DNA of 64,000 nt from Trichoplax sp. H2. Taxonomy: Eukaryota > Placozoa > Uniplacotomia > Trichoplacea. Within the stretch, counting starts at the first letter, position 1, and every line of letters begins with the position of its first letter. Positions 39,001-50,354 of the stretch are shown here, piece by piece. Position numbers and translations under genes: made by a program. The stretch spans positions 372,001-436,000 of the forward strand of contig NOWV01000040.1 of assembly GCA_003344405.1 (NCBI GenBank), written 5' to 3'. A model generated the notes under the pieces. It searched no databases and was not told where the DNA came from. It worked only from the letters and a program-made list of their open reading frames with translations.

Positions 39001-42000
39001 TTATGTGCTGACATTAAATGATATTTTATTAAACCATAAATTAATAAAATAATACATATGGGTTAACGGGTATGCTTAAGTATCTTTACTTTTACTGAAT
39101 AATAGGTTCGATCCTGGTCATAAGAGTTTAAAACCAACTTTTATACATAGAGAATATGTACTTGAGATATTTTTAATAAGCGATTTCGCTCATCAGTAAT
39201 ATAAAAATAATACTTCTTATGGATTACATGATAACATTTCTGATTCTTTAATCAGGAACAACTTGGCGAAAAAGATCCCGCGAAGATTTCTTTTTATGCC
39301 AGTACTCTTCAAAGCTGTACTAAACTCCAAGGAGATTTTGGAGGTAATTATAACAAATACACAAATATATTGTACAGTCCAATTGAAGATCTAAGAACGT
39401 CAGTTGCATACTTTCTAGAGAAGTACTAATCTATGCAATGAACAGATAAAAGAAAATGAAAGTATATTGTATAAGTTAGATTACATTTATAGTATTATAT
39501 TAGGACAGTTGGCGGTTTAAATATATTTACAATACATGGGCAGCTGCTAAGACGTTATTGTAATTTATACATTGATTTCACGCCTATTTAGGAATAAAAG
39601 TGACTCAATCTCATCAACACTCTAATTTTTTTAAATAATCTTGGTTATAGTATCACGTGTACATCGTTTAATGAATGAAAAAACTGAAAATTCCATAAAA
39701 ATATTCCTTGATACCATTACCCGTGATACAGCATGTCCATTCATGCTCTACTTTCCGAAGTTAGACTCTTTTGAGGATCTAAATCTATTGAGCTGGAGAT
39801 TTTGGCGAAACAATTATAAAAAATATATTAGTCTACTATGTACTGGTTCAGGCAAGTATTTTCGCTCTCATATAAAACCCATAAGTCGTAAATTTGCAAT
39901 TCTCACTTACAACCAGTTAATTTGTCTTTATTGCTTCCTTCTGTTACTATTGCATAGGATGCTTTGATGCAAAGGAAATCGATATACATGGTTTTGAAGA
40001 GACTGGCCATCCAATTGCAGGAGCTGACTGCTATTCGCAATGGAGCCAACAATCCATTGTCATTATATGGTTAATTAGCCATATTGTTTTAGATTTAATT
40101 AAATTACAGGTATCAAAATATAAATTAAACTGTAATTTACTTCCTCAATTAAATTATTTAACTATAATTACAAGCTTTCATTTACTTAAAATCTATGATA
40201 TTAAAATCCTGTTAGTTGATAGCAAACTTAATGTAAATTATTTACTATATTGCGTTTTCTTGTATAAAGAACGTCTATAAAATATCTAGTAAAGCGCTCA
40301 GATTATTTGGTTTACAAGAGGATAAAATCGAAGATGACAAAGTACGTACGGAAGAATCTAGTATGATATTTGCAATTGCACAATAGTTATTTTATTGCAT
40401 ATATCTAAGCTATGGATACAGCTTTTACTCGATCGGAGAGTAAAAGGTAAAGTATTTGATTACGATCATCTAATATTTTCTACATATTTCTCCTGTTCCT
40501 ATATTATAGTTTGTAAAGCACGCTGAAGTAATTTTGAATATGATAACGACAATGTTGGATGTACCTGCACTCAAGATTTGTCAACGTCTGGATCGAAATT
40601 CGATAATGAAAGCTATTCCTGTATGTATAATGTCTCGAAATATAAGATTTAATAATTTATGGAATCATTCAATCAAAATAATTATTAACTTGAATTGCTG
40701 ACGGATTAATACAAAGACAATTAATACTTTATTTTCTCAACGATTACGTACGAAATTATGGTATCCTATTCTTTCATCTTATACTAGCCCTAATCATCAC
40801 AAACCACGTTGATCAGTTTTCATTTCTCTAGTAATCAAAATTAATTATATTGACTGTAGGAGATAGAAAAGCTAACAGCTGAGGCGATAGAAAAGTGTGC
40901 TACCTGCAATGCTGTAGAAATTAAAGATAGATATGCTTCCAATAAGATTCATTATATTTGTCCAGCCCATACTTTGGCCATTGCTGGAAATGATCAAAAT
41001 TTGGAAGAATTCCCTTCGGATACAATATTGTCACTGAATAAATTATGCAATATGAAAATGTATAATAATAAAATCGCCGAAATACCAGAGCAGGTCTTTC
41101 AGCAATTCTCGACAACCTTAACTAATATTAATTTCAGTGGTAATAAATTAAAGGAACTGCCACTGGGAATGAAATGTCTAAAGAATATTCAACAGATATT
41201 TATAGGGTATAACGAAATTACCAATATTCCAGAAGGGTTGCTTAGCGCTTTTTCTGATAGCCTGATATCTCTCGACTTATCCTCAAATTTCATTCGTCGA
41301 TTACCGGATGATATCGGAACATTAACCAACTTAAAAATGCTTAATTTAGCTTACAACCCCATTGATCAGTTAAGCAATAATATTGGCCAATTGAAATCAT
41401 TGGAGGCTTTAAATCTTACTGGTCACACTTTAACTTACTTGCCTGATACATTTTCCTCCTTGCAAAATTTGTCAAAACTGTCTCTTAATGGAGTGCCATG
41501 GATTCAAGTAACATCGCAAGATTATTTGCATAATAAAATAATTACTAAAGAGACTATTGTAGATCTGTTGATGCATCCATCAGAACACGTAAAGGTTAAT
41601 GCTTACACGAAAGAGGTAGGACATTTTCGGTTAACGAAAATTCGAGACGTAGATTAGGTCTAATTATAATTCTTTTTAAGATTAATTTTTAGTTATACAC
41701 TAAACTGTTTGTTGTATTATTTAGCAAATTGAAAGTTTATTCGATGAATGCGATACCAATGCCAACGGTATCTTGGATACACAAGAAATGATTAATCTAA
41801 ATGCAAAGTTATATCTTAGCTTTCCTCGATTACAAGGCAGGAAAGAAAATGAAGAAAATGAAGAGAGTTTTCTGAAGAATCTTCAAAACTTTACGAAATT
41901 AAAAGAGTTACACCTGACGCACTTAGCGCTCTCCACCATCTCAGAAGAAGCTATAAGCAATTTAACCAGTTTAATCAATCTTAATTTATCTGATAATCCT

Positions 42001-45000
42001 AAACTAACTTCATTGCCTGGTGTTATATCCATGTTACCGCTAAAAGAATTATCGCTACGGGGAACACACAGTCTAAAGACACCGCCACCAGAAATCAAAA
42101 ATCGTGGGTTTCAAGCCATTATGGGATATCTAAAACGTTTACTGACTGGCTCCGTTGAGTGTAAAAGAACAAAGTTAATGATGGTTGGCTTAGGAGGCGC
42201 TGGAAAGACAAGGTTAGCAGGCAATGATTATTAATTAAAGAGTATCAAATGTCCTTTAGTATCTTTTAGAGTAGTTATTAAAAAATTGACGTCAATTTAT
42301 TGCCATCAACCAATTTTTGAAGATGGCTTGGGCTATTATGTATAACTTATTGCTGAAATTTAGTTTAACTGTAATTGATCATCGGTTTAAAGATGAAATT
42401 TTTTACTCTACTTTAAGCTTGGTAGAAGCTTTGTTATCACCATATGGCCAAATATATGAGTCTGAAGCAGAAAGAGAAATCACAGATGGAATTGATATTG
42501 ATACTTGGACAGTTAAAACTGATGAAGGCAGAATTGAATACAGTATATGGGACTTTGCTGGTCAAACATTGTACTATAACACTCACCAGGTAAAATTGAT
42601 ATCTTTGCCTACTTTATGTCCTAAGATTTAAGTTTTAATTCTGTAAATTTATCAAAACTTTCGCTAGAATAAAAATTAAGTACTTAAACTATTATTAACA
42701 CCCGAAGTATCCACATTTCTCGTGTAGTTTTTCCTTTCCGATCGTGCTGTCTATTTCTTGGTATGGAATACGCGCTTAGGTCATGAACATGCTGGTTTAG
42801 ATTTCTGGCTAAGTTCGATAGCTTGTCACGCTCCTAAAGCACCAGTTTTTGTCATTGGAACTCATTGCGATATGGTAGATTGCTTATAAGCTTAACATGA
42901 TTCCATATCGTGTTGAATTGATTTTATTGGTCTTTTTCTGAGAGTCAAAATAAATTACAGTTATACATAAGCTTTGTTCCTCGTCATTGAGGAGTTATAA
43001 ATAGGCGTAATTTTTATTAGATTTAAAGATCAGTTAATCTTGCCATAGTGAAATCTTTCCCTAAATGATCCTGTAATTAAGATTAATTATATCTTATCCC
43101 GCAGGTTTCTGTCACTGAATTACCTGAAGAGGTCATGAAAAATCGATATCAGCAAATTGTAGGATTTCATTACGTTAGCTCATTTGTTGGCACGGTAAAG
43201 AACACGATTTTGCTTTCCTTTGAATGCAACTTACAATCAGAAATCAATCTAATTTCCCATCAAATGATACTTAAGACCTGTTTATAAATGAATCTCTAGG
43301 GCATACCCAAATTGAAAGATTGTTTAATAAAAGAAACGCTACAACAAAAGTATATGGGAGAAAAAATTCCTCAAGTTTGGCTAAATTTAGAGAAAGCAAT
43401 ATTAGAGTATGTAAATTAAATTATATGCTAGTAATTGTTTTACTTTTTGGCTACCTTTTATCTTTTATTATGAGATACTAGATAGCTTTAACATAAAGTT
43501 ATGTTTACTGTTCATTATCAAAGCTGGATAGCTTTATTAATTAATATTATACAAATATATAATACCTTTATAATTGTATTATTACGGCTGTCTATAGTTT
43601 TATAATTATAGAGCATTTATGTCAAAATAGTAATTTTCAAATATATGAAAATTGGACTGGGTTCATAATACTATACAGTTGTACGCGTATTCTAGATTAA
43701 TTTACCTAATCACTATCGCTTAGGTAATTACTATCTTCCTTAGTTTAGGCTTGAATAATCTTAACTAATCCTAATTATGCTTGAAATTAGGAAAGGAAAT
43801 ACAGTCAAAGTGCTTACCTGGAATGAAGTTACTGAAATTGCCAGTTCAATAGGAATATTTGACAATACGGAGGTATTTTATTCCCATAAATAAACCCTTC
43901 CACATTTTATTTATATAAAATAATTATGATATTATTCTCATTATTACATCATGTCTACCGTAATAAAGCTAGCAAATAAGGTATCTAATTCGCCTTAAAA
44001 ATATATCTGCTTTTGCATCTTTATGATTGATAGTTAAGACAGGCTATCGGATTTCTCCATGATCTTGGCTCTGTACAACATTTTAATAATATAGCGCTAA
44101 GAGATAGAGTTGTCATCGATCCACAGTGGATTGTTGATGCAATGGCTTGTGTAGTCTCAGTTCACGAAACACCTATTAAGGTAATTGGTATATACTTATA
44201 CTATACAGTTACAGATGCCATAAATTATTAAGTAAGCAGGATATATTATCATAATATCAGCCTGCTGTAAAAGAAACTATAACTAAATCTCCTCACCAAT
44301 ATGATTTTTATTGGTCCACAGGAAGGAAAGTTTAAACATTCCGACATGGCCAAAATATGGAAACAGTATGATAAACAGCATCACCAATGGTTATTGAAAT
44401 TGACAGAACAATTTGATTTAAGTTATGCTTTACCCAAACAAGATGTTAATCTTGTTCCATGCTTGTTACCAGGAACTGAACCTAAGGTATGAAGATCTTT
44501 CTATTCTTACCATTAAATTATATCTTGCTTATCCAAGAATATCTCAAGTAACATCGTCTATTTCAGTTTGATTGGATTGAAGACATTGATAATAGTAATA
44601 TCAAAGCGACGAAGATGAAATACATATTCGAATATTTACCAGCAGGACTTTTTAATCGTGTACAGGTCAAGATATTAACGAAAATGTAATATAATTTTGA
44701 TAAATATTCGTTTCTAAAATCATCCTCTACAATTATATTCTGCAGGTCAGGCTATGTAAATTTACTGACAATCAAGTTATATGGAAAACTGGATCTTTAT
44801 TAGTGAAGAATGAAAACAAGGCCGTAATGAAGCAGTTACGGTAAAAAATGGAGTTGATATTTTAGTTATCTAAGTCCTTAAAATAAAATTTTCTTAATTG
44901 TATTCAAACGAAACGTCATAATTGAAACTTATGACCGAGTAACTAAATACTCGTATATGATGCATTCGGCTGTACAATATTTTATTTAGAATTACTGTAT

Positions 45001-48000
45001 ATATTTAATTTCATGATGTTTGCAGTTGTAAAGTTATGTATATCGTATATTTTTTAGGAATACCGATAACCTATTGATAGAAGTTCGCGGTATATCACCT
45101 AATAATCTTCTCTTCCTGATACATGAAATCTTGGAATCGCTAATAGCAGAAGCTTTTCATGGTATCTCATATGAATATGAGGTGCCATGTATAGATTGCT
45201 TGAGTCAGGTACCAGATAAAGACTTTAAATTGTTTTAAATAGAGTGTGTTATAAATATATGTATTGTGTCTTTGTTGAAAGAATTGACATAAAATTGTTA
45301 TGGGGTCATCGCTTAGGGTTCACGAGATCCTTCCATGTTCAGATCAACAAGAATACGACGAGCTTCCGAACTAAAAGCTGCGTTTTTGCAATGCGAACAC
45401 AACTTTCATAGTGTATCAATACATGAACTGCAATGTAAGTACAAATCTAATATTAAATTACTTGCAATTTGTGATCATCTTATGCTATAATATCAGTAGC
45501 GATTTAGCTGCTGTATTAGTCTACAATAATAATTTTAACATAGTACAACATAAAATTGATTACGACATCTTAGTGATATTTATAGCAATTACATTACAAT
45601 TATTTTCCTTCTGATCTGCCTAGCTGTTATTCCACCGGAATCCCCAAATGAATTTGACTTACATTTAAGGAATTCAATGCGAACTTTGACGAATCTTTCC
45701 GCTAGTTACGAATTAGATGCTTATATAAGTACTTTAGATAGTGATACTGGTGTACCAGCAAGGATTTACAATGATTTATGTTCAAAAGGATATTCTTGGT
45801 CAGTAGGATTTCCGTGGAATTACTATCGCCTATAGGAATATTTATGCTAAAGGCATCTTCGCAAGAAAATATGTATATTAAATTTCCGGATATGTTTCTT
45901 ACCTTTTTTTCACAGTTATCGAAAGCAATCTGAAAGCGGCAGTCAAGATGCAGATTTTTTGGCTATTAAACAGTCTAATGTACGTGTGTTAATGATTCAT
46001 TTTAAGATCAGTTGCAATATTCTGGAAATATAAATAATTGGCAAGAGTAACTTTATAAATCCCTATGAGACGTAAATTTCAGTAAACAATGCTTATTAAT
46101 TATCATATAATAAATTAGTATAAATAGAAAAACTGATACGTTGGAAAACTTTAATTAACTACGTTACTAATACTCCTACTAATGACTCTGCTCAACCAAA
46201 GATTGTCATAATCTGTATGACGGATGAATACATTAAAGATGAAAAATGTCGCTTGGAATTGAGCCACATCACAGCATTCTTGCGGAAACCTATTGCACTC
46301 GTTATTATCAATAATAGCTGGGAATGGAAAACAGATAGTATAGGCATGTTGATGGCTGACGAAGTAAGTTATAATTTGAAATTGATCTTACTTATCGAGC
46401 TTTCTGATCGTGTTTTCACTTTTTGATATCATTTTCCTTATTTATAAATTCTCTGACTATAAAATTAAAGGTATACATCGACATGTCAGACCTTGATAAG
46501 TATGATATCAAATTTGATGAACTTGATAATCGAATTAAATTACACGACAAACGTAATCGCCAGGTAGACCAATAACTGCGGCAGTGTTCATTAGCATACC
46601 GTGTCATTCTCTTTGATGATCATATTTGTAGTAAAAGCCATCGATGTTAATGCCAAAGTTAAATTATTTACATTAAATAGAGTTTATTACTATTGGTACA
46701 ATTAGGTGAACTATGGTGATTGTTTCATTAGTTATTCTTGGTCAAATTCAGAGCTAGCGTGCAAATTAGGGACGGTTCCATTACCTGGAGCTATTGGAAG
46801 AGGTTATAAATCTTTCTCTATATCTATTTTTTTATTGAACTCACAGCCACTGGTATTGCCTTAAATAAGATCTTAGTTAGTTATCCTTACACTGTATATT
46901 AAATCCTTATAAATTCTTTTGTGTTTGATATCAATTCTTTATTATAGGAGATCCAAGGCAGTTAAAGGAACAGATTGAAGAAAGGGGCATTTCATGTTGG
47001 ATTGATGTTAATAATGTCGGGAAGGTATATTAACCTGTGGATGGAGTAATGCTATAGCTAATGGTATTATGCAAGAATAAAAATTGCGATAAAAGCCCCC
47101 AATATCTTTTTTGCTAGACCGGTCTATTCGAAGATATTGCTGCTGGATTACAACAAGCCAAGGTTATGGTAGCCTGCGTTTCAGATGAAGTTAGTACTTC
47201 GTCATTGCTTACTTCAAATACAGCTAATTAATTTCAACTTATATTGCTATTATTGTAACTGTTGAGGTACTGATTGAGGGGATGTTAAAAGGCTTACAAT
47301 TTTTAATTATTACCATTGACTGCTGATAGATAGAATTGAATAGCTATGTACAATAAAGGCGTAGTGTTCAGTAAGGACTACTTCCAATTCCTCAAAATAC
47401 CCTGTTAAGATCAATAGTAATCTAGCATGATACTACAGTAAACTTATGATAGTCTTACAGAATGTTTTAGAATTGCATACTTACTTTGTTTTATTGCGTT
47501 TACTCTTGAAATATAGTATGTAAAATCCAGAAATTGTCTCATGGAATTCCGCTTTGCTCTAAATAGTTTAAAATTACCAGTTATTTTAGCAGTTGTTGGC
47601 ACCGGTTACCAATGGTTGTCGACAGAGGTAAAAAAAAATGGCAGAATACCCTGTTAAAGGAACTACCAGAATATTAGATATAAAATTGCTATGATATTCA
47701 GTAACATTTTATGCCAGCAAGTATTCTTGAAATATCCTAGATTATCTAAGATTTTACATTTTCTAGGAATTAAAAAATTCTTTCACTTTTTTTCACTTTA
47801 GGTCGGAATGCTTAGTATAAGCTTGCCAAAGGTATTTTACTTCTTGATTGTTTATATACTTATGCTGTAAATACATTACTTAAATTGGGGCTATCTAATT
47901 TAACTTTTGGTATTTCTCAATTTTTAGATTAATTTACAGGATGATGCAAGCGAGGATAAAGTCAATCAAATAACCAAATACATACAAGAAGAAATTAGAA

Positions 48001-50354
48001 TATCTGATAAATCTAAAGATACCGCGGAAGCAAATACTACAGAAGATACGCTAGAAATGAAGCATTTACAATTTCTGGTATGGATGAATAAAAAATAATA
48101 TGAACAGTACCAAATTAAGTTAATAGCCAATATTCTCTTAGGTGAAATCAATCTTACTATAACCATTTAAGTCGAGTCATGTAATATGTATCACAACATT
48201 TTTTATTCTATCCATAACCTATAGGAACTCTTGGAACTGGCTCAAAGGAATCTTTTAAGGCAGATAACCAATATCGCTGATAGTATTTTATCCACTCCAA
48301 AACCTCGATTATTAATTCTTGATTGGAAAGTGGAAGAAACGACTTTAAGTCAGGAAGAGCAAGAAGGACTAAAGGTTTCAATAAAATTAGAATATCATAA
48401 AGCATTAAAATTATTTTATTTCACTAGGAAACGAATAATTCCTACAATTAGTTAATTACAATAATATTTGCTATTTGTGATCTCATCTTTTAGGATCCTG
48501 ATTTAGGATTTTACGTAGACAACAAAGTATTTTTTGTCAAATTTTTGTGTGAGCATGAGGAGGTTAGATGATAATAAATATTTTTGGTTAGGTGTTTACT
48601 AGATACTACTGGTAATGACTTGTAAAAAGCAAATAGACAAACACATGTGTTCAAATTGAAAATTCTAAAAATGCGATGTTAATATAATTTAGGGATGGCA
48701 TTTGCCAGCAGGAAATTTCGAATATTTCAGTTTTGGAAATATTACCGATGTGAAAGAAGCAGCAAAAGCTATTTCTGGTTATATCGCGCGTGTTATGTCA
48801 TTGATACAACATAAGGAGTTGGAAATTAAAAGTGTTGCTGGCATCGAGGGAGAGGCTTTTATTGATTTCCTTGTAAAGGTGCCGTATGGATTACTGTACT
48901 GTGATTGAACTGATTTAGCAGCTTTGAGTAGACGTGAGATAGAGTACTGTATTTTCAACATTATATTGATTTGATTTATACGAGTGAATTTATTACTATC
49001 TTCGAATGAATCTCGGTTTATAAGTTTAGATTCTTTCAATACTACAGCTAAAGTTAAATAGATTCTATGCTTGTATATTATAACATACTGATATGCAAAG
49101 TGGAATTAAAATGTTGGGTATTTAATTGATAATGGCAATTTAATATTTCATATAAGCGTATTTACGTTTACTAACAGTGAACTCATAATTTTATAAATAC
49201 ATATATATATATTTGCTATATGATAGCTTGCTGAATCATCTGATGCTGGTATAATGGAATCATATCAAGAGTTATCGGAATTTCTAAATGAGATTAGCTG
49301 GCCAGTTGCTAATAGTGGACTTTTGAGGTACTCAGAGATGATACATAATGTACTTGATAGTTACCGTTTTTGTGTCTAGGAAATGGTTAGAGGGTACTAC
49401 CAACGTATTTTTTTTTCATAGAAGGAGTAGCATTATTACGATGAAAATTTTATTGCTCTTATTTGTGTTACTGTAGAGTATATAATATTATACTCTCCTT
49501 TATATTTATATCCAAAGCTATATAAAATTATTTTCAATAGGTGTCAATTACCGAACGGGAAGGTATCATGGCTTTGCCGAGAGCATTTACAGAGTACAGG
49601 AGCGACGGTCATGGATGATTCTAGTGCCTATATTATTGCAGATCCAGGTCTTGGCTCATTGCCTTTGGAAATTCATGAATCGTCCGAAATTGAAACACGA
49701 AGGGATAGCAACGATGATAAGCGAGTGTATGAAGAAGATGATAATATCAGTAGCGTCGATAAACAAGAGAACGAAGAAGGTTCTCACTCTGTCGATGAGG
49801 CGGTTAACGATTCTGCGAAAGAAATAACCACAGTTAGTCCTTTTGAAAATAGTAATGAAAAGAGAGATAGTGAACCTTTAGTGACCCAGGAAGAATATAT
49901 CAAGGGGCAGCAAAATGAAGTAGAAAAATCAACTGTGGCGAAAGAAGATGATGATGTATCACCGGCAATGGATACTGCATTCGGTGATGATAATCAACCA
50001 TCACAAGAGAATATGAGAAATCGCGAGGATACATCACCGCAGACTGAGAAAGATGAAATTGATAATTCATCGCCAGTAGAGGAGAAAGGCGAAAATGATC
50101 ATTCATCGCCAATAGAGAAGAAAGATAAAATTAATAATTCGTCGCCAGTAGAGAAGAAAGATGGAAGCGATGATTCTATCTCAATCGGCAAGAAAAAATC
50201 GCTACCTGAAAACTTACCCGAAGAATTAATTCAATCTACGGGAAAGCTCAACCTCAATGATGCGCCCACAACTCCTAGTCCACCATTGAATCCTCCTGCT
50301 CCGTCTAATCCGACTAGAACAAGAAACGTTTCTAGGACTTGTATATTACTGTAA
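31860..50354 (+). CDS. Giant tandem Roc-COR (ROCO) protein with LRR, SPRY, MBT, EF-hand, TIR and CaaX
   Basis: About 53 exons, about 3,124 aa: 31860-32294, 32469-33046, 33214-33379, 33477-33602, 33893-34044, 34094-34128?, 34689-34759?, 35106-35375, 35466-35588, 35723-35845, 35996-36376, 36455-36527, 36673-36717, 36768-36894, 37072-37123, 37192-37248?, 37283-37711, 38028-38174, 38510-38750, 38876-38958, 39256-39343, 39651-39851, 39958-40109, 40270-40341, 40510-40620, 40860-41615, 41725-42212, 42418-42589, 42728-42874, 43105-43194, 43300-43406, 43791-43872, 44043-44180, 44322-44486, 44567-44665, 44746-44840, 45058-45208, 45317-45434, 45624-45798, 45916-45983, 46128-46363, 46471-46563, 46706-46802, 46948-47024, 47118-47189, 47517-47627, 47802-47831, 47928-48077, 48225-48374, 48494-48562, 48693-48878, 49227-49327, 49541-50354. 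Exons with ? are uncertain. Every junction is phase-compatible and no internal stop/start pair suggests two genes. ROCO proteins (LRRK, MFHAS1) are GTP-switched scaffolds; TIR suggests innate-immune or NAD-linked output. Function is inferred only. Confidence 0.82.
33214..34759 (+). other. Giant gene, segment 2: degenerate Roc (pseudo-GTPase) domain
   Basis: Starts RINVFGSEDSHKNFVISKLL, where a ROCO P-loop would read GxxxxGK[ST]. Here the second Gly and the Ser/Thr are replaced (GSEDSHKN). The switch-II DFAG motif is NFGL and the THxD base-recognition motif is LTYAR. The fold order is still Roc-like: beta strand, helix, HDWQLKDNKQRKIVTTVVNF, then IFVTEGAINVIVINVD, FIIVLTYARSSRTAEERMNI and GMPQIHNYVMVDSNNGKGIEGVRQEII, which aligns with the LRRK end of Roc. 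Exon joins at 34044-34759 are the least certain of the gene: a donor at 34129 and an acceptor at 34688 fit the phase, but alternatives exist. Confidence 0.7.
35106..36376 (+). other. Giant gene, segment 3: first COR domain
   Basis: Four exons in phase 0. COR-like blocks are FACEMLHNSGELFMTKYNDQ, WYFIPDLTWLYERLTEI, LPNSPAKPLTLLWEDYHP and a C-terminal part ISYSPASLSVLKQIQSNLIR followed by HLWNDGLLF, which matches the beta-rich COR-B pattern P-x(n)-F/L-x-x-x-x-V-R-L-x(n)-W-x-x-G. It immediately follows the degenerate Roc. Confidence 0.7.
36455..37248 (+). other. Giant gene, segment 4: Cys-rich putative zinc module
   Basis: The exon at 36768-36894 encodes ICGHKLEKSASEIVCVQC (C-x2-H-like pair, 11 residues, C-x2-C). 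The exon at 37072-37123 encodes CTNCGRCNYC (four Cys at C-x2-C spacing). Both junctions keep phase. The small exon at 37192-37248 is uncertain because it would leave a 34-nt intron; skipping it also keeps frame. Confidence 0.55.
37283..38174 (+). other. Giant gene, segment 5: SPRY/B30.2-like domain
   Basis: Exons 37283-37711 and 38028-38174 join in phase 0. The order FQFTILD / ILGLVTSSYVKTSRPGLTDSSYSI / AFYANNQN / PGDQLSIIGRY / KEIVFSRNGLVLLVV / YYPIIHCVD / IILQFEGNTIP matches the SPRY succession (x-V-x-I-L-D, x-G-L-G, PGW-x-x-S-x-G-Y, x-L-Y-x-N, GDVIGC, I-x-F-x-x-N-G, Y-P-x-I-G, V-x-x-N-F). Confidence 0.7.
38510..38958 (+). other. Giant gene, segment 6: MBT repeat
   Basis: Strong match to a malignant-brain-tumour repeat: GMRLEAKDRLNPSMMCVATV, ELLIHFDGWTRKYDYTC, DIHPIGWCENNYHRRLEPP, and on the next exon DFKWAQYLESIQAVAAPVEL. 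MBT repeats are known readers of mono- and dimethyl-lysine, mostly in chromatin proteins. Aromatic residues of the FDGW and GWC motifs are present. A single repeat is unusual, since chromatin MBT proteins usually carry two to four. Confidence 0.9.
39256..40620 (+). other. Giant gene, segment 7: unassigned linker region
   Basis: Exons 39256-39343, 39651-39851, 39958-40109, 40270-40341 and 40510-40620 join in phase. Content is helical with hydrophobic stretches (IVIIWLISHIVLDLIKLQ) and no domain I recognise. The intron 39852-39957 begins GC (CAG|GCAAGT). Confidence 0.6.
39852..39957 (+). other. GC-AG intron in the giant gene
   Basis: Donor TTCAG|GCAAGT, acceptor GCATAG|GATGC. No GT donor nearby keeps the frame between the two open exons, and the joined sequence continues without a stop. 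Confidence 0.7.
40860..42212 (+). other. Giant gene, segment 8: second LRR block with embedded EF-hand
   Basis: It opens with a CATC...YICPAH Cys/His cluster (possible zinc site). LRRs of the L-x-x-L-x-L-x-x-N-x-I/L type follow (ISLDLSSNFIRRLPDDIGTL; LEALNLTGHTLTYLPDTF). The next exon starts QIESLFDECDTNANGILDTQ: a canonical EF-hand loop, with Asp, Asn, Asn, Ile, Asp and Glu at positions 1, 3, 5, 8, 9 and 12. More LRRs follow (LINLNLSDNPKLTSLPGVI), then the Roc P-loop. Confidence 0.85.
42150..43406 (+). other. Giant gene, segment 9: intact Roc GTPase domain
   Basis: P-loop MMVGLGGAGKTS (GxxxxGKT/S), switch region TDGIDIDTWTV, switch II IWDFAGQTLYYNTHQ, and G4 VFVIGTHCDM (THxD). It ends at YVSSFVGT/GIPKLKDCLIKETL. 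All nucleotide-binding motifs are present, so GTP binding is expected, in contrast to the first Roc. Confidence 0.93.
43300..45434 (+). other. Giant gene, segment 10: second COR domain
   Basis: Typical COR blocks: LTWNEVTEIASSIGIFDNTE, AIGFLHDLGSVQHFNN, VVIDPQWIVDAMACVV, LLKLTEQFDLSYALPKQ, VPCLLPG, IFEYLPAGLFNRVQVRLCKF, VIWKTGSLL. This is the canonical Roc-COR partner and probable dimerisation device. Confidence 0.9.
45624..47831 (+). other. Giant gene, segment 11: two TIR domains
   Basis: The second TIR is clear: DCFISYSWSNSELACKLG, QLKEQIEERGISCWIDVNNV, GLFEDIAAGLQQAKVMVACV, SDEYVKSRNCLMEFRFALN. The first is divergent at its N-terminus (VPARIYNDLCSKGY) but keeps KIVIICMTDEYIKDEKCRLEL and RKPIALVIINNSWEW. 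Both keep a Glu in the C-x-x-E position, which in NADase-type TIRs is catalytic; activity is not established. Exons 45916-45983 and 47802-47831 are very short. Confidence 0.85.
47928..50354 (+). other. Giant gene, segment 12: helical region, acidic repeat tail and CaaL box
   Basis: After the TIRs come mixed helical exons (IADSILSTPKPRLLILDWKV; EAAKAISGYIARVMSLIQHK) and a LPNGKVSWLCREH motif. The last exon encodes about 240 Glu/Asp/Ser-rich residues, with 12-residue tandem repeats at 50061-50168, then a Pro-rich stretch and the C-terminus RTCILL. The final CILL is a CaaX box whose terminal Leu favours geranylgeranylation, so membrane anchoring is expected (inference). Confidence 0.8.
50061..50168 (+). 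repeat. 36-nt coding minisatellite (3 units)
   Basis: Three consecutive 12-codon units of the form (D/N)xSSP(V/I)E(E/K)Kxxx, preceded by a degenerate 11-codon unit (50028-50060). Confidence 0.8.

Noticed and set aside
39105-39114. GGTTCGATCC, like a tRNA B box
   Set aside because: Flanking sequence does not form a T-stem, acceptor stem or anticodon arm, and it lies in an intron.
36400-40860. Splitting the ROCO region into two genes
   Set aside because: SPRY, MBT and linker exons chain in phase into the second LRR block, and there is no convincing stop plus poly(A) followed by a new start. Not excluded without RNA data.
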